Positions 1 to 7,988 of a stretch of 21,542 bases of DNA are shown one piece after another. How positions within the stretch are numbered: the stretch's first letter is position 1; each line of letters begins with the position of its first letter. This DNA is from Faecalicoccus sp. (GTDB taxonomy: Bacteria; Bacillota_I; Bacilli_A; Erysipelotrichales; Erysipelotrichaceae), in assembly GCA_017941505.1 (NCBI GenBank), contig JAGAWH010000051.1, positions 1 through 21,542 on the forward strand, written 5' to 3'. The notes beneath the pieces were generated by a model. It saw only the letters and a list, made by a program, of their open reading frames with translations, was not told the origin of the DNA and ran no database searches. Made by a program: the position numbers and the translations under genes.

Positions 1-2
1 AC

Positions 3-638
3 AGATCCGATTTATTTCATAAATACATTGAGCTTTGCCGCATGAATCATTTAATGGTTCACGAAAACGAGTGCAGAGAAAAGAAATATATTTCAAGTGA
101 TGATGTCTTTGATCATTTGTTGGATATTCGGGCTGTCAATTCAAATATCAACCGAAGAAAAGATACTCTCATTGATGAATATTATGAATACAAAAATACC
201 CCGGCTCAGGATTATCTTTCTGATCCAAAAAGATATGGTGAGCTGCAAAATAAACTTGATGCCAACAAGATGACAGTATCCAAATATGTCAGGTCCAGAT
301 TAAGAAACAATACTGTTATTCAGGAATCGAATGGAGAGACGGCATTGGATTTCTGGCAAAGTGAAATCCAGGATAATGCCTTATATTTGATGGACGAGCC
401 GGAAAACAGCTTATCGGCTGAAAACCAGTTGAAATTGAAACAGTTCATTGAAGAATCAGTTCGATTCTTCAACTGCCAGTTTATCATCGCAACTCATTCA
501 CCGTTTCTTTTGGCTTTAAAGGATGCCAAAATATATGATCTGGATAGTGTTCCCGTACAGACCCGCAAATGGACAGAATTAGAAAATGTGAGGATATATT
601 TTGAATTTTTTAAGGAGCATTTTGATGAATTAAAATAG
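3..638 (+). CDS. AAA/ABC-like ATPase, C-terminal part (cut by window edge)
   Basis: The frame is open from the left edge, with no stop before the ATG at 42, so the real start lies outside the window and about 211 residues are visible. A Walker B and D-loop region (LYLMDEPENSLS) is followed about 40 residues later by an H-switch (FIIATHSPFLL). This is the layout of the AAA_21/AAA_15 class of SMC/ABC-like ATPases found in overcoming-lysogenization-defect proteins, toxin or anti-phage partners and many uncharacterised single-domain ATPases. The Walker A motif would lie upstream and cannot be seen. The middle is charged and probably helical. A hairpin overlaps the stop codon. The ATPase fold is clear, but the partner and role are not; a defence or regulatory function would be speculation. 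Confidence 0.8.
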   Translation, partial: RSDLFHKYIELCRMNHLMVHENECREKKYISSDDVFDHLLDIRAVNSNINRRKDTLIDEYYEYKNTPAQDYLSDPKRYGELQNKLDANKMTVSKYVRSRLRNNTVIQESNGETALDFWQSEIQDNALYLMDEPENSLSAENQLKLKQFIEESVRFFNCQFIIATHSPFLLALKDAKIYDLDSVPVQTRKWTELENVRIYFEFFKEHFDELK

Positions 639-666
639 CCCGGACTGTTTTGTCCAAGCTATTTTT
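632..666. terminator. Bidirectional terminator between ATPase and MATE genes
   Basis: AATAGC (634-639) pairs with GCTATT (658-663) and GGAC (642-645) with GTCC (652-655), with a two-base internal mismatch and a six-base loop. Ts follow on the plus strand, and TTTTAATT follows on the minus strand. The hairpin contains the plus-strand stop codon and touches the minus-strand stop codon. Confidence 0.75.
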
Positions 667-2047
667 AAATCAGAGCATGTTCTTTCCATTTTCCGCTACG
701 ATATCGAAGTAAATGGATAACAGCTTTCAAAGACCAGTCCATGACCATTGCGATGGCGATACCGACAACACCCATGCCTAGTCCCTTACATAGGAAGAAA
801 GACATTCCGGTACGGAAAATGACAGTACAGAAGATAGATGCAAACATAGTGAATCGTACATCTCCTGCCGCCCTTAAACCGGAAGAGAACGGTCCAAAGA
901 AGGCACCGATCGTACCGCAAAAGAGGTTATGAATGAACACGATAATAACAATCAAATCTTTTGTCTGATCAGAAATATCATACAAAGGAAGAATCAACGG
1001 AAGACAGAGGAAAATCAAAACATTCCAGCAGAATGATAACAATGTTGCGATACGTAAAAGCTTCCAGAGATAATAATCTGCAGCTTCTGTATCGCCTCTT
1101 CCAAAACACTGCCCGATCACAGCTATAAAGGCAGGAGACATAGCGGAAGATACACAGGCCGCTAATGACCATATTGTCTGTCCGATACCGTTGGCAGCAA
1201 TTTGTGCTGTGCCAAATGTTGCGATCAATGATCCAAGAACCACTTTGGCTGCTTGGAAAAGTCCGCCTTCAATCGCATTTGGAACCGCTACTCGTAAAAT
1301 TCTTGCGATCATGTCCGGATTTGGGACAAATATTTGTTTTGTATGAATGGATACCGGATTGTTCTTTTTGTAGCACAGAAGCGTCATGATGACAGCTGCG
1401 AAATACCAGGAAATGGTAGTTGGCCATGCGACTCCGGCAGCACCGGCATGAAGTACAAAGATACCGATGGCGTTGCCGACCACGTTTACCGCATTCATAG
1501 CCATAGATACACGCATTGTGACAGAAGTTTTTCCCATGGCGCGATATAGAGCGGTGCCGGCATTATAAATGGCATTAGCCGGAAAAGATAGAGTGACAAT
1601 CCATAAATATGTTCGACACGCTTCCATAACCTGGGCATCAACGGAACTATAGAGAAGATTGAGTAGTGAATTTCCCATTACTAACATCAAAACAGTGAAG
1701 ATAACAGAGATAACCCCGGCAGTAAGGAAAATCTGAGAAGCAGCTAAATCGGCCCGTTTTTTGTCTTCGCGTCCGATGTATTGTGCCACGATAACAGCCC
1801 CGCCTGCTCCTAAAGATGAAAATACCAATATGAAGATGGTGTAAACCATGGTATCTAAAGAGACACCGGAAACGGTCGCTTCTCCGGCATGTGATACCAT
1901 CATCGTATCGGCCAGCCCGACTACCATCAACAAAAGCTGCTCGATAAACAGCGGCATAATCATTTTAAATAAGTCGGAATTAGAGAATCGTTTGCGTGAT
2001 TCTTCAATTTGATTTCTTGGTTCAATCAGTTTCAACATGAATTCCAT
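665..2047 (-). CDS. MATE family efflux transporter
   Basis: This 460-residue integral membrane protein has about 12 hydrophobic segments in two repeated halves, the size and layout of MATE (NorM/MepA/DinF-like) exporters. These move organic cations and drugs out of the cell using a Na+ or H+ gradient. Family-like stretches include PLFIEQLLLMVVGLADTMMV in the first helix and GAGGAVIVAQYIGR after the third, with an equivalent second-half helix around AVPNAIEGGLFQAAKVVLGS. The start at 2047 is chosen because AAGGAGGAG lies about 9 bases upstream. A second ATG three codons on is too far from it. A plausible promoter sits at 2077-2105. It is transcribed alone. Its substrate cannot be told from sequence. 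A second, only distantly similar MATE gene lies at 7989. Confidence 0.93.
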   Translation of the reverse strand: MEFMLKLIEPRNQIEESRKRFSNSDLFKMIMPLFIEQLLLMVVGLADTMMVSHAGEATVSGVSLDTMVYTIFILVFSSLGAGGAVIVAQYIGREDKKRADLAASQIFLTAGVISVIFTVLMLVMGNSLLNLLYSSVDAQVMEACRTYLWIVTLSFPANAIYNAGTALYRAMGKTSVTMRVSMAMNAVNVVGNAIGIFVLHAGAAGVAWPTTISWYFAAVIMTLLCYKKNNPVSIHTKQIFVPNPDMIARILRVAVPNAIEGGLFQAAKVVLGSLIATFGTAQIAANGIGQTIWSLAACVSSAMSPAFIAVIGQCFGRGDTEAADYYLWKLLRIATLLSFCWNVLIFLCLPLILPLYDISDQTKDLIVIIVFIHNLFCGTIGAFFGPFSSGLRAAGDVRFTMFASIFCTVIFRTGMSFFLCKGLGMGVVGIAIAMVMDWSLKAVIHLLRYRSGKWKEHALI

Positions 2048-2076
2048 TGATAGACTCTCCTCCTTTTGTATTAGTA

Positions 2077-2105
2077 ATTTTATAGTATATAAAAAACACA
2101 GACAA
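2077..2105 (-). promoter_or_regulatory. Candidate promoter of the MATE gene
   Basis: On the minus strand TTGTCT (2105-2100) and TAAAAT (2082-2077) are separated by 17 bases, upstream of a strong ribosome binding site. A TATAAA two bases upstream of the chosen -10 is an alternative with a 15-base spacer. Confidence 0.4.
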
Positions 2106-2118
2106 TTTTAATTTTTGA

Positions 2119-2169
2119 AAAGAATAATAAGAAATCCTAATGAAATGGTTCTTTGGTTTCGAGGATTCC
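2119..2169 (-). terminator. Candidate terminator of the HD-domain gene
   Basis: On the minus strand GGAATCCT (2169-2162) pairs with AGGATTTC (2138-2131), with one G-T pair. An inner GAAA/TTTC helix lies inside it, and TTATTATTCTTTTC follows. It lies between the HD gene stop and the MATE promoter. Confidence 0.5.
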
Positions 2170-2205
2170 ATCTTCCCGCATTCATTTCGTTAAATCTCCC
2201 GTATT

Positions 2206-2967
2206 TTAAGCACGCATTTTTTGGATATATTTTTTGGCTTCGCCGGCTATAATTTCAAGCTGTTTACAGGTAATCGGGTTTTCGCTTTTAAAAGATAAAA
2301 GTTGTGTATAGTATCCTTGATTATGCAGTATTTCTATGGATATCGGAAATACCAGTCCATATAGGAAGGAGACATGCCCCATTAAATAGTCAACGGCACT
2401 TTTTTTGTGGGAGCGAAGCACCGTTTGGTGATTTCGAAGATCTTCCATTACTTCCGGACTGATGATAGAATTCTTAAACTCCTTTTCCGGGAATCCGTAG
2501 ATCACCTCTCTTGAAGATTCTAAATTGACCCGGATAATATCGATCTTATCGGCATCCCGCAAAATGTCGGCAAAAAGCTTTTCACGCTTCGTCCATGATA
2601 AAGGGACTTCAAATTTATTATGGATTCGAACGACTTTTTCCATGAGTTCAGGATCGGATACCGGAAACATATCGATTAAACCCTGATGAAACAGAATATC
2701 AGCCCCTAAATCCGCATGGTCGATCGATTTACTGTCCATAAAGGTATCGTATCTTTTCAGCTGTTCAAAGCGCCCGATATCATGTAACAATCCGCTCAGC
2801 CACGCAAAGTCGATATCTTCTTCTCTCAGGGAAAGCTTATGTGCAATCTCTTCACATAATTCAGCAACTTTTAAGGTATGAATTTGTTTCAATTGATTGC
2901 GGGGATCTGTCATGTCAAAGGATGAAATATAATTTTGAAAATTGGATATATATACATTTTTATTCAT
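2206..2967 (-). CDS. HD-domain phosphohydrolase family protein
   Basis: This 253-residue soluble protein carries a metal-binding HD domain. His30 is in the first helix (QIHTLKVAELCEEIA), His62-Asp63 is in LLHDIGRFEQ, further histidines are near 84 and 116, and Asp138/Asp140 are in LRDADKIDIIRV. HD proteins of this kind hydrolyse phosphate esters of nucleotides or cyclic nucleotides; the substrate here is not evident. ATG 2967 is the first possible start, since an in-frame TGA lies 15 bases upstream. No Shine-Dalgarno sequence precedes it or the next ATG (codon 19). An extended -10 box ends only six bases before the ATG, suggesting a leaderless message. It is divergent from the gene at 3071. 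Confidence 0.88.
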   Translation of the reverse strand: MNKNVYISNFQNYISSFDMTDPRNQLKQIHTLKVAELCEEIAHKLSLREEDIDFAWLSGLLHDIGRFEQLKRYDTFMDSKSIDHADLGADILFHQGLIDMFPVSDPELMEKVVRIHNKFEVPLSWTKREKLFADILRDADKIDIIRVNLESSREVIYGFPEKEFKNSIISPEVMEDLRNHQTVLRSHKKSAVDYLMGHVSFLYGLVFPISIEILHNQGYYTQLLSFKSENPITCKQLEIIAGEAKKYIQKMRA

Positions 2968-2973
2968 GAAGAT

Positions 2974-2982
2974 ATCGTATCA
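2974..2982 (-). promoter_or_regulatory. Extended -10 box just before the HD gene start
   Basis: TGATACGAT on the minus strand matches the TGnTAnnnT extended -10 pattern. Only ATCTTC separates it from the ATG, so transcription would begin at or beside the start codon. Confidence 0.45.
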
Positions 2983-3027
2983 AATTTTAGATAGATATAC
3001 ATCTACAGCCCCATTTTTTTAGGGATA

Positions 3028-3036
3028 TGATACAAT
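3028..3036 (+). promoter_or_regulatory. Extended -10 promoter of the membrane protein-esterase pair
   Basis: TGATACAAT at 3028-3036 is an extended -10 element with no clear -35. It overlaps the ATG at 3035, which rules that codon out and supports the downstream start near 3071. Confidence 0.6.
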
Positions 3037-3070
3037 GAGAATAAGATTGTACATAGTAGGAAAGGACGTA

Positions 3071-4633
3071 ATGATTATGGATGACAACGAAAGAAATTAT
3101 AATGTAAATGAGGATATTCCACCTGAATTTCCTGAGGATAACGGACCTCCTGTCTTTGATCAAAACGAAGGGCAAACAGATGCACCGCCGCAATTTGAAA
3201 AGAAAGAAAAATCCGACGGCATTATGAACAGCATGTTTGGCTCTATTAAAAAACCTAAGAAAAATGCTTCAGCCGCAAAGCCACCTGTCACAAAGGCTCC
3301 CGGTGGAGGTTCACCGAAAACAGGACTTTTAATTGGCGGACTTGTAGCGCTTGCGGTAGTGATCGGAGCTGCTTCTATCATGTTGTTTGGTAAGACAACA
3401 GCGGAAAGTTTATGTAAGGAAACCGCGCAAAATATGCGTTCCGTAGAATCTTTTACTTCTTCCGTAAATATGGATATGGATGCCAATGTTCGTATTGAAG
3501 GTCAGGATATGGATTTTGTGATGGACAGCACATATGAAAGCGATATTCATTTAGATCCATATATTTCTCATACCGAAGGTAACTTTGTGATGACAGCTGC
3601 CGGACAGAGAGAGACAGCGGATTTGGAAATGTATATGCAGGCATCCGGCAAGAAAGCGAATCTCTATGTGTTAAGCGATGGATATTGGATGATGGTTGAA
3701 AATTACTCTATTTCTGAATATGATGTGGATCTTTTCAACAGTATCGGAAAAGGTGATTTAGAGGCAAAATTAGCGGATGATACAGTAACGATTGATGGAA
3801 AAGAGGCATATCGTTTAGATGTAGTACTGACAGGATCGGATCTTGCGAACTGTTTCAGAGGAGAAACCGAAGCTGTTTTAGGTATGGATTATTCCGGATT
3901 AAACTGGTATTCCATGAATGCAGATACAAAGCTCTATATCTATAAAGATTCTAAGCTTCCGGCCCGTATTGATATAGATGCATCCGATTTAGGCGATAAA
4001 TTTGTCGAAGCTATGTTGGATTCTGCTTTTGGAACAAATTATCAATATACATATAATTTGAATAAATTTGATGTTCAGTTTACCTATACTGACTACAATG
4101 ATGTAAAGCCAATCACTATTCCATCTGAAGTCACAAGCGGCTCTTCCACTACAGAAGATAATACAGATGCTCAGGCAACCGCGGAAGGTACATATGAGAT
4201 CAAAAACAAGACGCATTCTGCGGTTATCACACCTATATTTGAGGTGAAAAGCGCAAACACATATGACTCATATAATATATATCTGAGCGATCCTGACTAT
4301 AACACGATCTCTTATTATCTCTATGATGACACCAGCGAGGATGATTATGTGAAATATTTCTGTGATGATTCCTGGAGAGAAGGACAGAGCCAATACAGCG
4401 ATGTTGTGAACGGGGAAGTTCAAAGCTTTGAAGTCAACGGAATTAAGGTAAACTATATTATCAATTCATACACCTATGATCAAATGCATTCCAAGACAAT
4501 TTATGGATTTACCGCTGTCGACGGAGATATTCTTGCGATCACATTAGAGGATACATGGTTTGATGATGAAAGTGATCATGGCATTAATGAAGATATGTTG
4601 AAAAAAGCGTATGAAAATGTGGAAGTAAAATAA
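3071..4633 (+). CDS. Membrane-anchored protein with large extracytoplasmic domain (DUF6612/LppX-like)
   Basis: Start 3071 is chosen because AGGAAAGG (3058-3065) precedes it by five bases; ATG 3077, two codons on, is also possible. The 520-residue product has an acidic, proline-rich N-terminus (about residues 1-50), then a Lys/Pro/Gly-rich linker. One membrane segment (about 85-106, GLLIGGLVALAVVIGAASIMLF in two overlapping parts) is followed by some 410 residues with no further membrane span, rich in Asp, Tyr, Ser and Thr. The first part of the outer region (SLCKETAQNMRSVESF onward) resembles the beta-rich DUF6612/LppX-like fold of bacterial surface lipoproteins, which may bind hydrophobic ligands. 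The last about 130 residues after a Ser/Thr-rich linker look like a second domain. The next start codon overlaps its stop. The molecular role is unknown. Confidence 0.75.
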   Translation: MIMDDNERNYNVNEDIPPEFPEDNGPPVFDQNEGQTDAPPQFEKKEKSDGIMNSMFGSIKKPKKNASAAKPPVTKAPGGGSPKTGLLIGGLVALAVVIGAASIMLFGKTTAESLCKETAQNMRSVESFTSSVNMDMDANVRIEGQDMDFVMDSTYESDIHLDPYISHTEGNFVMTAAGQRETADLEMYMQASGKKANLYVLSDGYWMMVENYSISEYDVDLFNSIGKGDLEAKLADDTVTIDGKEAYRLDVVLTGSDLANCFRGETEAVLGMDYSGLNWYSMNADTKLYIYKDSKLPARIDIDASDLGDKFVEAMLDSAFGTNYQYTYNLNKFDVQFTYTDYNDVKPITIPSEVTSGSSTTEDNTDAQATAEGTYEIKNKTHSAVITPIFEVKSANTYDSYNIYLSDPDYNTISYYLYDDTSEDDYVKYFCDDSWREGQSQYSDVVNGEVQSFEVNGIKVNYIINSYTYDQMHSKTIYGFTAVDGDILAITLEDTWFDDESDHGINEDMLKKAYENVEVK

Positions 4634-5877
4634 TGAAGATCAAAGGAAAATATACGATTCATATCAATGGATATGATTGGGGATGCTGCTCGGATTCAGT
4701 ATTTATCTGTTTTGATGAAGTAATCGATTCGATTAATAAAGCGGATATTCAAATTACAGAAACCAGAGAAAACACAGATTTTTCTTCGCTTGCGTTTCCG
4801 ATTGTGGTATCTGATTTTAACAGGGAAATAGAAGACATCTATTTAACAGATGAAACCGGTAAGCCCATTGATGGACCATCCCGTTTTATGAAGATTGATT
4901 TAAAGGTTTCGCCTAATGATGGCAGTGTTTTATGTTTTAACATGCACACCCAATATAATACATGGGCAGATCCATATACGTTGAGCTTTCGTTTGAATCA
5001 GCCTTTATATTCCAACAATCAGAAAGTGGATGAAATTGAGATAACAGATTCCGGTAAGAGGAAATCTATTATTGATGAGTATCCTATTCATGAATATAAG
5101 GCATCCGATGGAACGCTTTATCAGTACCTGAATTATGTTCCTGAAAAATCCTCTGATACACTTGTGGTTTGGCTGCATGGTTTAGGAGAAGGCGGTAATG
5201 TCACGGTTGAAAAAACAGATGTACGTATTACGGCTCTTGCCAATAAGGTAACCGCATTATTTGGAAAAGATTTTCAGGATACGATGAAGGGAGCGCATGT
5301 GCTGGTGCCTCAATGTCCGACCTATTGGATGGACAAGGATGGTAAACAAACCAACTTCCATCACGGAATGATCAAGGCAGACGGAACATCTTACTATATG
5401 GAATCTTTAGTGGAGTGTATCGATTGGTATGCCAAATCCGTCAACGCCAAAAAGATAATTCTTACCGGCTGCTCTAACGGCGGTTATATGACTCAGGTAC
5501 TGGGTATGAATTATCCGGGGAAATGGGCCGGATTAGTACCAATTTGTGAAGCGGTACCGGATAAATATATTACGGGCAGGCAGATTCAAAATCTGGCAAA
5601 AACACCGATTTTCTATATTTATTCTAAAGATGATCCAATCGTGGATCCAAAGATTCATGAGATTCCAACGATTGAAAGAATTCGTAAAGAGAATCCAATC
5701 AATCTTAAAGTATCTACAACTGAGTATGTGATTGATGAATCGGGCTTATATGCCAATCCGGATGGAACCAAACCATATCTATATTCGGGACATTGGTCAT
5801 GGATTTATTTTGACAACAATTCCAGCAAAGATGATACAACCGGTATTTCTGTTTGGGATTGGATGGCATCTTTATAA
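4633..5877 (+). CDS. Ig-like/alpha-beta hydrolase esterase or peptidase
   Basis: This 414-residue protein has an N-terminal beta-rich region (about 1-135) and a C-terminal alpha/beta hydrolase domain, an arrangement known from Thermotoga EstA-like esterases and some prolyl-oligopeptidase-family proteins. Visible elements are the oxyanion-side HGLGEGG loop, nucleophile Ser281 in GCSNGG, acid Asp333 or Asp334 in SKDDPIVDP, and His387 in GHWSW. It would hydrolyse an ester or peptide bond; the substrate is unknown. There is no signal peptide, so it is probably cytoplasmic even though its partner gene encodes a membrane protein. Its ATG overlaps the previous stop (TAATG), implying translational coupling. 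A terminator follows at 5884. Confidence 0.85.
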   Translation: MKIKGKYTIHINGYDWGCCSDSVFICFDEVIDSINKADIQITETRENTDFSSLAFPIVVSDFNREIEDIYLTDETGKPIDGPSRFMKIDLKVSPNDGSVLCFNMHTQYNTWADPYTLSFRLNQPLYSNNQKVDEIEITDSGKRKSIIDEYPIHEYKASDGTLYQYLNYVPEKSSDTLVVWLHGLGEGGNVTVEKTDVRITALANKVTALFGKDFQDTMKGAHVLVPQCPTYWMDKDGKQTNFHHGMIKADGTSYYMESLVECIDWYAKSVNAKKIILTGCSNGGYMTQVLGMNYPGKWAGLVPICEAVPDKYITGRQIQNLAKTPIFYIYSKDDPIVDPKIHEIPTIERIRKENPINLKVSTTEYVIDESGLYANPDGTKPYLYSGHWSWIYFDNNSSKDDTTGISVWDWMASL

Positions 5878-5883
5878 CACAGG

Positions 5884-5919
5884 AAAGAATGGAACAGGTC
5901 TCTGTTTACATTCTTTTTT
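5884..5919 (+). terminator. Terminator after the esterase gene
   Basis: AAAGAATG (5884-5891) pairs with CATTCTTT (5909-5916), with an inner AACAG/CTGTT helix around a GTCT loop, followed by Ts. Confidence 0.8.
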
Positions 5920-6100
5920 ATATTAATATCGAAAAATATTTCATCTAAGCTAAGTTTTGCCATGTTTTAGGATTCGTTTTACGATGAATTTAGAATTTTT
6001 CTTACATATTGATTATTTCATGAATTTGAGACGGCTTTTGATTATTGTTGTTTATGGGACCAGAAATGGAAAGCCTCGGAAGAAGTATAATTCAAAAGAA
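5920..6100. other. AT-rich intergenic stretch with no recognised gene
   Basis: The gap between the esterase stop and the DAHP synthase stop is 261 bases and holds two terminators at its edges. An 87-codon frame here has no ribosome binding site, no recognisable domain and runs into the antisense of the DAHP synthase, so I do not call it. No promoter or RNA structure stands out in the middle. Confidence 0.6.
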
Positions 6101-6140
6101 AAGGTAAGCAGTCAAACATTGCTTACCTTATTTCTTTTTT
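6092..6140. terminator. Terminator of DAHP synthase (usable in both directions)
   Basis: A perfect 10-base stem, AAGGTAAGCA (6101-6110) with TGCTTACCTT (6120-6129), closes a nine-base loop. TTCTTTT follows on the minus strand; ATTTCTTTTTT follows on the plus strand. Confidence 0.88.
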
Positions 6141-7167
6141 ACAGTAAATCTGCGATTTCAAAAATCATCTGCTTAGATTGTTCCCAGGAAAGACATGGGT
6201 CTGTGATGGACTTTCCGTAACATCCTTCACCGATCTTCTGGCTGCCTTCCTCGATGTAGCTTTCAATCATGAAGCCCTTGACCATCTCTTTGATGTCATG
6301 GTTGTAGCGCATGCTGTGAAGCACTTCACGGGCAATACGCGGCTGTTCACGATATTTTTTACCGGAGTTGGAATGGTTGGTGTCGACCATAACTGCCGGG
6401 TTTTCTAAGTTCATCTTATAATACATATCATGAAGCAGACGTAAATCTTCATAATGATAGTTTGGAAGATTCTGACCATGCTTATTCACAGAGCCTCGTA
6501 AGATCGCATGGGCAAGCGGGTTACCGGATGTTTTAACAGCCCATCCGCGATATACAAATTCCTGAGGTGCCTGGGCAGCCACAATGGAGTTCAACATAAC
6601 GGTAAAGTCACCGCTGGTTGGGTTTTTCATGCCGACAGGACCTTCAACGCCGCTGGATACCAGGCGGTGCTGCTGGTTTTCTACCGATCTTGCGCCGATG
6701 GCGTTATAGGAAAGCACATCGCTTAAGTACCAGTAGTTTTCCGGATACAACATTTCATCGGCTGTAGTAAAGCCGGTCTGTTCCATAACATCCAGATGCA
6801 GCTTACGAACAGCCATGATACCGGCCATCAGGTCGGTTGCCTTTTCCGGGTCCGGCTGATGCAGCAGTCCTTTATAACCAAGTCCGGTTGTACGCGGCTT
6901 ATTGGTGTAGATACGTGGAACAATCAGGATCTTATCCTTTACCTGTTCCTGTACATCTTTTAAGCGGTGTACATAATCTAATACAGAAATTTCATTATCT
7001 GCGGAACACGGTCCAATCACTAATAATAATTTATCGGATTTTCCGGTAAATATATCTGCAAGTTCAATATCCCTTTCTGCTTTCTTTTTGGCAACTTCTT
7101 CCGGAACAGGAAGCAGCTGCTTAATTTCGCGGGGAATTGGTAAATGAACAGTAAAATCAAATGCCAT
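6139..7167 (-). CDS. aroF: 3-deoxy-7-phosphoheptulonate (DAHP) synthase, class I-alpha
   Basis: This enzyme condenses phosphoenolpyruvate and erythrose 4-phosphate, the first step of the shikimate pathway to aromatic amino acids. The 342-residue length and motifs match the AroF/AroG/AroH class. The likely metal ligands are Cys54 (VIGPCS), His265 (VDTNHSNS), Glu302 (MIESY) and Asp323 (SITDPC). The substrate-binding KPRTT and GARSVENQQHR motifs are present. Start 7167 is preferred over an upstream ATG because GGAGG sits eight bases before it and a good promoter lies at 7195-7223. No chorismate mutase or ACT domain is fused, and no other aro gene is nearby. Which aromatic amino acid inhibits it cannot be told; aroF is a generic label. 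Confidence 0.95.
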   Translation of the reverse strand: MAFDFTVHLPIPREIKQLLPVPEEVAKKKAERDIELADIFTGKSDKLLLVIGPCSADNEISVLDYVHRLKDVQEQVKDKILIVPRIYTNKPRTTGLGYKGLLHQPDPEKATDLMAGIMAVRKLHLDVMEQTGFTTADEMLYPENYWYLSDVLSYNAIGARSVENQQHRLVSSGVEGPVGMKNPTSGDFTVMLNSIVAAQAPQEFVYRGWAVKTSGNPLAHAILRGSVNKHGQNLPNYHYEDLRLLHDMYYKMNLENPAVMVDTNHSNSGKKYREQPRIAREVLHSMRYNHDIKEMVKGFMIESYIEEGSQKIGEGCYGKSITDPCLSWEQSKQMIFEIADLL

Positions 7168-7194
7168 TTTTAAAACCTCCAATCGAATAAGAAT

Positions 7195-7223
7195 AGTATA
7201 GATGATACGACTCAAATTTCCAA
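7195..7223 (-). promoter_or_regulatory. Promoter of the DAHP synthase gene
   Basis: On the minus strand TTGGAA (7223-7218) and TATACT (7200-7195) are 17 bases apart, upstream of the GGAGG site. It lies back to back with the ndk promoter. Confidence 0.6.
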
Positions 7224-7228
7224 TGACT

Positions 7229-7257
7229 TTTACTAAAAATTCGGTTCATGTTATACT
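7229..7257 (+). promoter_or_regulatory. Promoter of the ndk operon
   Basis: TTTACT (7229-7234), a 17-base spacer and TATACT (7252-7257) with an upstream TG (7249-7250) make an extended -10 promoter about 30 bases before the ndk start. Confidence 0.65.
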
Positions 7258-7287
7258 GGATGAGTACTAGATGGGAGGATTTTTTTT

Positions 7288-7686
7288 ATGGAAAGAACAT
7301 ATATTATGTTGAAGCCGGACTGCGTAAAACGCGGTTTGATGGGAGAGGTTATTTCCCGCATTGAAAAGAAAGGATTTAAGATCACATCGGCAAAGATGAT
7401 GACATTAAGCGAAGAAATCTTATACGAACATTATGCGCATGTAGCGGATAAGCCTTTTTTTCCGGCTATGTTGGAATATATGACATCAGGACCGGTATTG
7501 GCAATGATCGTTGAAGGTGAAAATGTCGTAAAAGGCATGCGTATTTTAATGGGTGCTACCAAATACGAAGAAGCCAAGGCAGGCACCATCCGTGGGGATT
7601 ATGCGACAAGCACAACCTATAATGTCATTCATGGATCGGACAGCGTTGAAAACGCAGAAATTGAAATCAAGAGATTTTTTGGATAA
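7288..7686 (+). CDS. ndk: Nucleoside diphosphate kinase
   Basis: This cytoplasmic enzyme moves the gamma phosphate from ATP to other nucleoside diphosphates through a phosphohistidine. The 132-residue length is normal for the short bacterial forms. Lys9 in MLKPDCV, the RGDYA loop near 102-106 and catalytic His115 in NVIHGSDS are all present. GGGAGG nine to ten bases upstream sets the start. It is the first gene of a tight run: the Dabb gene starts six bases after its stop. Ndk supports nucleotide pool balance; nothing here suggests an unusual variant. Confidence 0.97.
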   Translation: MERTYIMLKPDCVKRGLMGEVISRIEKKGFKITSAKMMTLSEEILYEHYAHVADKPFFPAMLEYMTSGPVLAMIVEGENVVKGMRILMGATKYEEAKAGTIRGDYATSTTYNVIHGSDSVENAEIEIKRFFG

Positions 7687-7692
7687 GCCGTT

Positions 7693-7986
7693 ATGTATCG
7701 CCATATCTCAATTTTCACATTAAAAGATAAAGATAAAATCAACGATTTTATCGCATTGTTGAAGGAAGTCGGAGAACAAGCTCCTTCTGTTGTACACTGT
7801 GAGGTAGGAAAGAATTTTGGCAAAGCGCCTGATGGTCCGGGACCGGATTTCGGTGATGTGATCCAGATTCTTGATTTTGAAACAATGGAAGATTTAAATG
7901 CGTGGCCAGCTACACCGGAACATATCTATCTGATGAAAGAAGGACCGGAAAACGAGAAGGTTACTGCGATCGATTACGAGGTATAG
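7693..7986 (+). CDS. Dabb (stress-responsive alpha/beta barrel) domain protein
   Basis: This 97-residue protein begins MYRHISIFTLKDKDKINDF, the typical opening of the Dabb ferredoxin-like family (strand, helix, then a dimer-forming barrel). The middle GPGPDFGDVIQILDFE strand and the helix EDLNAWPATPEHIYLM also fit. Members form dimers; a few are enzymes, most are uncharacterised and some are induced by stress. It sits six bases after ndk and two bases before the MATE gene, so it is surely co-transcribed. A weak GGATAAG lies upstream. Its biochemical role is not evident. Confidence 0.85.
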   Translation: MYRHISIFTLKDKDKINDFIALLKEVGEQAPSVVHCEVGKNFGKAPDGPGPDFGDVIQILDFETMEDLNAWPATPEHIYLMKEGPENEKVTAIDYEV

Positions 7987-7988
7987 TC

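Noticed and set aside
1..638. Left-edge ATPase as part of an anti-phage defence system
   Set aside because: Only the C-terminal half is visible, with no partner gene in the window; the fold is also common outside defence.
1165..1549. Plus-strand frames opposite the first MATE gene
   Set aside because: They lie fully within a well-supported gene on the other strand and have no domain or ribosome binding site.
3035..3070. ATG at 3035 as start of the membrane protein gene
   Set aside because: It lies inside the extended -10 box and has no ribosome binding site; ATG 3071 has AGGAAAGG at proper spacing.
5957..6220. 87-codon plus-strand frame in the esterase/DAHP synthase gap
   Set aside because: No ribosome binding site, no domain, and it crosses a terminator and the antisense of the DAHP synthase gene.
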